Of a DNA stretch of 38,846 nucleotides, positions 35,011 through 38,846 are shown piece by piece. The notes beneath the pieces are model-generated. The model made no database searches. It was given only the letters and a program-made list of their open reading frames with translations, and was not told where the DNA came from. The stretch comes from an uncultured Erysipelotrichaceae bacterium (GTDB taxonomy: Bacteria > Bacillota_I > Bacilli_A > Erysipelotrichales > Erysipelotrichaceae). Where the stretch lies: positions 1 through 38,846 of the forward strand of contig CAMVGT010000018.1 in the NCBI GenBank assembly GCA_947167125.1, written 5' to 3'. The position numbers and the translations under genes were made by a program. Each line of letters opens with the position of its first letter. Position 1 is the stretch's first letter.

Positions 35011-35910
35011 CTATTCCTCCATCAGCAGGCTGCCGATGAAGCGCTTATGCAGTGCAAGCGCTTCTTCCCATTCGCCCGTTCTATTGATTGTAAAACCGTG
35101 CGGTGAATTCACAAATCTTCTCCATGTCACAGCCGTTCCGGCTTTCGCAAGCCGGTTTGCAAACCGTTCTCCTTCTTCCAGAAGCGAGTCGAGACCTGCT
35201 GTGATGACCAGTGTGTCCGGGAATGAAGCCAGTGTTTCATCATCCGCAAGAACCGGTGAAGCCAGTTCGTCAATGCACTGTTCCGGTTCCATATAAAGTT
35301 CAAGATAATTGTATTCCATTAAGGCTCTGGATACACGTCTTTGATCGCTGTAATCCTCACTCTTCAGCTTTGTAAAAGGATTGAGTCTCTGATCGCAGGG
35401 AATATAATCCAGCAGCAGACCCCGGATTTCAAACGCAGGGGTTCTGTGATTGAGAATCAATGCACCGCATGCCAGATTGGAGCCGGCACTGTGACCGAGA
35501 ATGAAGATGCGCTTTGGATCAAAACCGTATTCTTCCGCATGTTCATATGCATAGCGGACTATGTCATAGGTTTCATATACTGCTGCAGGAAACGGATATT
35601 CCGGGGCAAGGACATAATCCACATCCCATACCGATGCACGGTATGTTTCCGCAATCAACGAGCAGTATACGGAATCACGGTCTGCCCTTCCTTTAATGAA
35701 TCCGCCGCCGTGCAGGTTGATGAACAGCGGTCTGTTCTTTTCACCCTGTGTTCCGTCGAAGATCCAGGTGTCAACACCCTTTTCATTTGCGCCGATCAGT
35801 TTCCGTTCAGGTTTGACGGCAAGCTGATTCAGGATTTCCGGATCAACCGGTCTGAACGCGCCGGCATTGCGGCACTGTTCAGCCAGGATCAGTTTATCTT
35901 CACGTTTCAT
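35011..35910 (-). CDS. Alpha/beta hydrolase (HSL-like esterase/lactonase)
   Basis: 299 residues. The oxyanion motif HGGGF is at 67-71 and the nucleophile Ser141 is in GHSAG. The acid is in TAGLDSLLEEG and the histidine in NSPHGF near the C-terminus. It has no signal peptide. In this operon, upstream of the dehydratase by 5 bases and after the permease by 2 bases, it may open a lactone or remove an ester from the imported sugar acid. Confidence 0.88.
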   Translation of the reverse strand: MKREDKLILAEQCRNAGAFRPVDPEILNQLAVKPERKLIGANEKGVDTWIFDGTQGEKNRPLFINLHGGGFIKGRADRDSVYCSLIAETYRASVWDVDYVLAPEYPFPAAVYETYDIVRYAYEHAEEYGFDPKRIFILGHSAGSNLACGALILNHRTPAFEIRGLLLDYIPCDQRLNPFTKLKSEDYSDQRRVSRALMEYNYLELYMEPEQCIDELASPVLADDETLASFPDTLVITAGLDSLLEEGERFANRLAKAGTAVTWRRFVNSPHGFTINRTGEWEEALALHKRFIGSLLMEE

Positions 35911-35912
35911 AA

Positions 35913-37202
35913 TCAGAATGCAGGGAAGACTGTCATTGTGTAGATGATGTAGACAGCTGCCAGCATGATGGAGATCAGCCAGCCGCCTTTGAGCAGATCT
36001 TTCAGTTCATAGCCGCCGTCGCCCATTGCCATCGGTACAGCCGGCGTTGCCATCGGTGTCATAAATGCGGTAAGGCTTCCGGCATTGACCAGCATGATCA
36101 GACCGATCGGATTTGCACCGAGTGCGCTGCATGTCAGCAGACAGATCGGAACGAATACTGCGGAGACGGCACGGTTGAGCATCACCTGTGTCATCAGGAA
36201 CGGGATCACGAAGAACAATGCACCGAGAACATAGTTGTTATGGGTTCCGCCGACTGCGGATGCCAGTGCGTTTCCGATCATTTCACCGGCACCGGTATTT
36301 GTCAGAGCTGTTCCAAGTCCCAAAGCACCGACATAGAGGAGAATCATATCCCAGGGAATGTCGCGCAGTGCGTTCCTCTGATCAACAACTTTGAAGAGAA
36401 CCATCATCAGGCTTCCGACCAGGGCAACCCACCATGTCTGCAGTTTCAGCTGGGCAGAGAATACAAGGATAATAATGGTTGCGAAGAAGATGATGATGCC
36501 GGCTGTATTGGAGAATCCGGAAAGATTGCCTGCGGAAGCTTTGTTTTCTTTCTTTTCAGCTGTTTCGATTTCCGTCTGTGCAGGCAGGAACTTCGCGCTT
36601 AACAGCATCGCCCAGACAAGGACAACGATGATGACCGGCCATTCACCGAAGAAGAAGTTGATCGGTGTAAATGTCATGCCTGTAAATCCGTATGTTTCCA
36701 TGAAGCCGGTGAACTGGCCGCTCATCTGGATTGCGGTAGGACCGGGAAGAATGCCGCATGTGGCGATCGCCGTTACCATCAGCGGGAAGATATAAAGGGA
36801 TCTCGACACATTCCCCTTATCGCACAGCGCGCAGACAAGCGGGGATACGATCGCATATACAACCATCGGGCTGGCGATGAAGTTGGAAAGGATGACAGTG
36901 AGAATCAGATAGCCGAGGAATGCAAGTTTGAAGGATCCCTTTGTCAGTTTCAGAATGGAGTTGCACATGGTGTCAACCAGTGTTGTTCTTCTGAATCCGG
37001 CTGCGACGACGAACATGGCAGCCATCAGGATCGTGTTGGTGTTTGCAAATCCTGCCAGCGCTCCCTGTGAGTCAATGCAGTTGGTAATAAAGAGAGCCGC
37101 GAGGGAGATCATGGATGTCAGCCACATCGGAATTTTGTTCAGAAGGAAGCTGACCAGTGTTGCCACAAAGATGATAAGACAGATCATTAACTGGGTATTC
37201 AT
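35913..37202 (-). CDS. SLC13/DASS-type anion permease
   Basis: 429 residues with about 11-12 hydrophobic segments. NKIPMWLTSMISLAALFITN near the N-terminus, LSNFIASPMVVYAIVSPLV in the first half and LTAFMTPMATPAVPMAMG near the end match SLC13-like carriers, where paired re-entrant loops bind sodium and an anionic substrate. It should import a carboxylate, probably the sugar acid used by the next two genes. AAAGGAAC precedes the start, and it is the first gene of the operon. Confidence 0.85.
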   Translation of the reverse strand: MNTQLMICLIIFVATLVSFLLNKIPMWLTSMISLAALFITNCIDSQGALAGFANTNTILMAAMFVVAAGFRRTTLVDTMCNSILKLTKGSFKLAFLGYLILTVILSNFIASPMVVYAIVSPLVCALCDKGNVSRSLYIFPLMVTAIATCGILPGPTAIQMSGQFTGFMETYGFTGMTFTPINFFFGEWPVIIVVLVWAMLLSAKFLPAQTEIETAEKKENKASAGNLSGFSNTAGIIIFFATIIILVFSAQLKLQTWWVALVGSLMMVLFKVVDQRNALRDIPWDMILLYVGALGLGTALTNTGAGEMIGNALASAVGGTHNNYVLGALFFVIPFLMTQVMLNRAVSAVFVPICLLTCSALGANPIGLIMLVNAGSLTAFMTPMATPAVPMAMGDGGYELKDLLKGGWLISIMLAAVYIIYTMTVFPAF

Positions 37203-37291
37203 TTGATTGTTCCTTTCTCAGGTCTTTGCCTGTTTGCATATACAAAATAACCGTTTCACGGGCCCTCCGCGCTGAGGATATTCACAGATTG

Positions 37292-37305
37292 TGTAAGCGT
37301 TTACA
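37292..37305. promoter_or_regulatory. CcpA-type cre site
   Basis: TGTAAGCGTTTACA matches the cre consensus at every defined position. It lies about 90 bases upstream of the permease start, so catabolite control of the sugar-acid operon is likely. Confidence 0.7.
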
Positions 37306-37447
37306 CCCGTCTGCGCATGCATGCCGGGTTCCGGGATCGGGCATTTCAGAGCGAAAAAGCCAAACATTTTACCTGTTTCATGTCCCGAACTATGATAATA
37401 AATATGTATAGAATCCTTGCATGATTTTAAAAAAAAGCGCTTAATAA

Positions 37448-37468
37448 GCAGATATTATGCATATCTGC
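37448..37468. promoter_or_regulatory. Inverted repeat upstream of the AraC regulator
   Basis: GCAGATAT and ATATCTGC are a perfect 8-bp inverted repeat separated by TATGC, 67 bases before the regulator start. It may be an operator for the regulator or another protein. Confidence 0.5.
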
Positions 37469-37535
37469 TGATATATGTCTGAATCATATCCGAATATTTT
37501 CCACAGGGAAAATGTTCGGATTCAGGGAGAGAAAA

Positions 37536-38468
37536 ATGTCTAACTACCGCTATAAATTCGTTTCACCAAAGGACAGTCTGTATGCCGACTGCTATGTTCA
37601 TCAGGTCATGAACTTCCGCTATCACTGGCATCCGGATGAATTTGAACTGAATATCCTTCTCCATGGCCGCCAGCATTTCTTTCAGGGTACGGATGTCTAT
37701 GACCTTGAAGAAAATGATGTCATTCTGATCAATCCCAATGTCGGCCACGCTTCCTATTGCGATCCGGAAGGAACCATTGCCTTTGTGCTCCATTTCTCTT
37801 CTTCCGCTTTGAAGCAGTTCACAAAGAAAAACAGCATGCTTGCAATCACGGACTGCCTGTCTTCTGAAGAAACAAGAAATAACCCTGCCTATAAGAGGGT
37901 CCGTATGCATGCGGCAGAGATGATGTACTATCTGAATCAGGATTCCCCTTTTGCGTCTTATCTTGCAAAAGCCTCGCTGGAAATGCTGATCGGGACGCTC
38001 TGCACGATGTTTGAAAGCAGCACAGTTCTCTCCCACAATGAAACCGATGAGGAAACCCAGGCAGTCATGCGTTCGGTTCTTGATTATATGGAAGAGCATT
38101 ACAGCGAAAAGATCACGCTGGAACAGATTGCCGGACTGACCGGCTACAACCGCACCTATATCTCAACACTGTTTCATCAGACCGTCGGAATCCGTTTCTA
38201 TGACTATCTGATCCGGATCCGTCTGCAGAAAGCAATCAACGAGCTGATCACAACCGACAAATCACTGACGGAAATTGCGTTATACAACGGATTTTCCGAT
38301 CTGAAGTCATTCAACGCCCGCTTCCGTGACATGCTGAAGATTCTTCCTTCCCAATACCGCAGCATCATCCAGTCAGGAACTCTGAGCCCCGACTTCTTCG
38401 CAATCCGTTCCATCCCATGGAATGATCCTCTGATTGAGAAAAAGCTTCAGGAATACATGTCGCTGTAA
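37536..38468 (+). CDS. AraC-family transcriptional regulator
   Basis: 310 residues. The start at 37536 follows AGGGAGAG; an ATG at 37512 has no ribosome site. The N-terminal half is a cupin-type sensing domain (FRYHWHPDEFELNILLHGRQHFFQGTDVYDLEENDVILINPNVGH). The last 100 residues form the two AraC helix-turn-helix motifs, about 205-295 (ITLEQIAGLTGYNRTYISTLFHQTVG and LTEIALYNGFSDLKSFNARFRDMLKILPSQYR). It is divergent from the permease-hydrolase-dehydratase operon and is its likely activator in response to the sugar acid. Confidence 0.92.
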   Translation: MSNYRYKFVSPKDSLYADCYVHQVMNFRYHWHPDEFELNILLHGRQHFFQGTDVYDLEENDVILINPNVGHASYCDPEGTIAFVLHFSSSALKQFTKKNSMLAITDCLSSEETRNNPAYKRVRMHAAEMMYYLNQDSPFASYLAKASLEMLIGTLCTMFESSTVLSHNETDEETQAVMRSVLDYMEEHYSEKITLEQIAGLTGYNRTYISTLFHQTVGIRFYDYLIRIRLQKAINELITTDKSLTEIALYNGFSDLKSFNARFRDMLKILPSQYRSIIQSGTLSPDFFAIRSIPWNDPLIEKKLQEYMSL

Positions 38469-38514
38469 AGATGATCCTCAATTATCATGATCATTGTCAT
38501 TTCACAATACAGAA

Positions 38515-38715
38515 AGCAAGAAATGCGTGATCAAGGTATATGCCCTTCGGATGAGGAAAGCGTTCTCTGCCGACCTTTACGCGAACGGTGTAAACCCTGC
38601 TGTCACTAAAAAGCTGATGGGACACAAGAACGGAGATATGTCGCTAAATGCATATGCTAGCGCGTCGGATGAAGATGCCTTTGATGCTATGATGAACAAA
38701 AAATACAAGCAGTAA
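38515..38715 (+). pseudogene. C-terminal remnant of a tyrosine integrase
   Basis: The frame reads SKKCVIKVYALRMRKAFSADLYANGVNPAVTKKLMGHK and ends KKYKQ. It matches the last 66 residues of the integrase at 1895-3235 nearly along its length. It keeps the box II Arg, the LMGHK His and the NAYAS Tyr but has no N-terminal or core-binding part. Just before it the sequence shows no homology, so it is a truncated copy left by recombination or deletion beside the AraC gene. Confidence 0.85.
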
Positions 38716-38727
38716 AACCCGATATTT

Positions 38728-38749
38728 GTTGACGAATCTGTTGACGAAT
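38728..38749 (+). repeat. Tandem repeats next to the integrase remnant
   Basis: GTTGACGAAT occurs at 38728-38737 and 38740-38749, a 12-base period, 12 bases after the remnant's stop. It matches the paired GTTTACGAATC after the intact integrase at 3246-3268. Confidence 0.65.
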
Positions 38750-38764
38750 GGACAAAAACACGAA

Positions 38765-38788
38765 AAAACCGCGTAAATACGCGGTTTT
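38765..38788. terminator. Hairpin before repeat E
   Basis: AAAACCGCG (38765-38773) pairs with CGCGGTTTT (38780-38788), 2 bases before the repeat core. Confidence 0.6.
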
Positions 38789-38790
38789 CT

Positions 38791-38846
38791 AGTGGAGCTG
38801 AGGGGGTCTGGAACAGCATTAATCTATATGGTTTATACTGTTTTAT
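38791..38846 (+). repeat. Repeat E (attachment-site-like, cut by the window end)
   Basis: It starts AGTGGAGCTGAGGGGG-TCTGGAAC and continues into TTTATACTGTTTTAT, matching repeats B and C for its visible 56 bases. It follows directly the integrase-type end (remnant, arm repeats, hairpin). Confidence 0.8.

Larger units (their letters stand above)
37203..37535. other. Divergent regulatory region
   Basis: This gap between the permease and the AraC-family regulator holds a cre-like site and an 8-bp inverted repeat (listed separately), plus AAGCGCTT near 37436. Promoter hexamers were not assigned with confidence. Confidence 0.55.

Overview
The window reads as chromosome of a low-to-mid GC member of the Bacillota. 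Supporting signs are strong AGGAGG ribosome sites, occasional TTG starts, a lysine (L-box) riboswitch, a CcpA-type cre site, a DegV/MarR pair and S-layer-homology proteins. The family Erysipelotrichaceae is my guess from protein style only and is not proven.

Left edge (1-3.4 kb): the right end of an integrated element. It carries an uncharacterised gene with an operator inside its promoter, a 55-residue ORF, an excisionase-like protein and a tyrosine integrase. It ends against the 3' end of a minus-strand tRNA-Ala(GGC). Next (3.4-17.9 kb) come ordinary metabolic genes: a sodium-dependent NSS symporter, a methyltransferase, a 2-hydroxyacid dehydrogenase/cupin/carboxymuconolactone-decarboxylase operon, a 6-phospho-beta-glucosidase overlapping inorganic pyrophosphatase, an operon of two ferredoxin-type aldo/keto reductases around a lipoprotein, an SDR, a small conserved protein, a MATE exporter, an SGNH hydrolase, and a MarR-DegV operon with two operators.

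At 18.0-22.2 kb a complete regulated unit is visible: promoter, lysine riboswitch, terminator, then lysA-dapA-dapB-ddh, the meso-diaminopimelate dehydrogenase route to DAP and lysine. At 22.2-27.5 kb lie two tandem paralogous secreted proteins with C-terminal SLH domains; the downstream copy is split by one in-frame stop. A VanZ-VOC fusion and a small membrane protein follow.

The most unusual region is 29.6-33.8 kb. Three copies of a roughly 147-bp non-coding repeat (A, B, C) each lie just 3' of a minus-strand cargo gene: a DUF3800-like protein, a RelBE-type toxin-antitoxin pair and a truncated AAA ATPase. A fourth copy (E) starts at the right edge of the window and a core-only copy (D) lies at 33.27 kb. 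Each repeat begins with a core resembling a tRNA or tmRNA 3' end, and most are preceded by a hairpin. The repeat at the right edge directly follows a remnant of an integrase related to the one at 1.9 kb, with the same order: integrase 3' end, two 12-bp-period repeats, hairpin, core. I read this as an attachment-site-bounded cassette array built by tyrosine recombinases. Between 33.8 and 38.5 kb is a sugar-acid locus: a galactonate-dehydratase-like enzyme, an alpha/beta hydrolase and an SLC13-type permease, divergent from an AraC regulator with a cre site between them.
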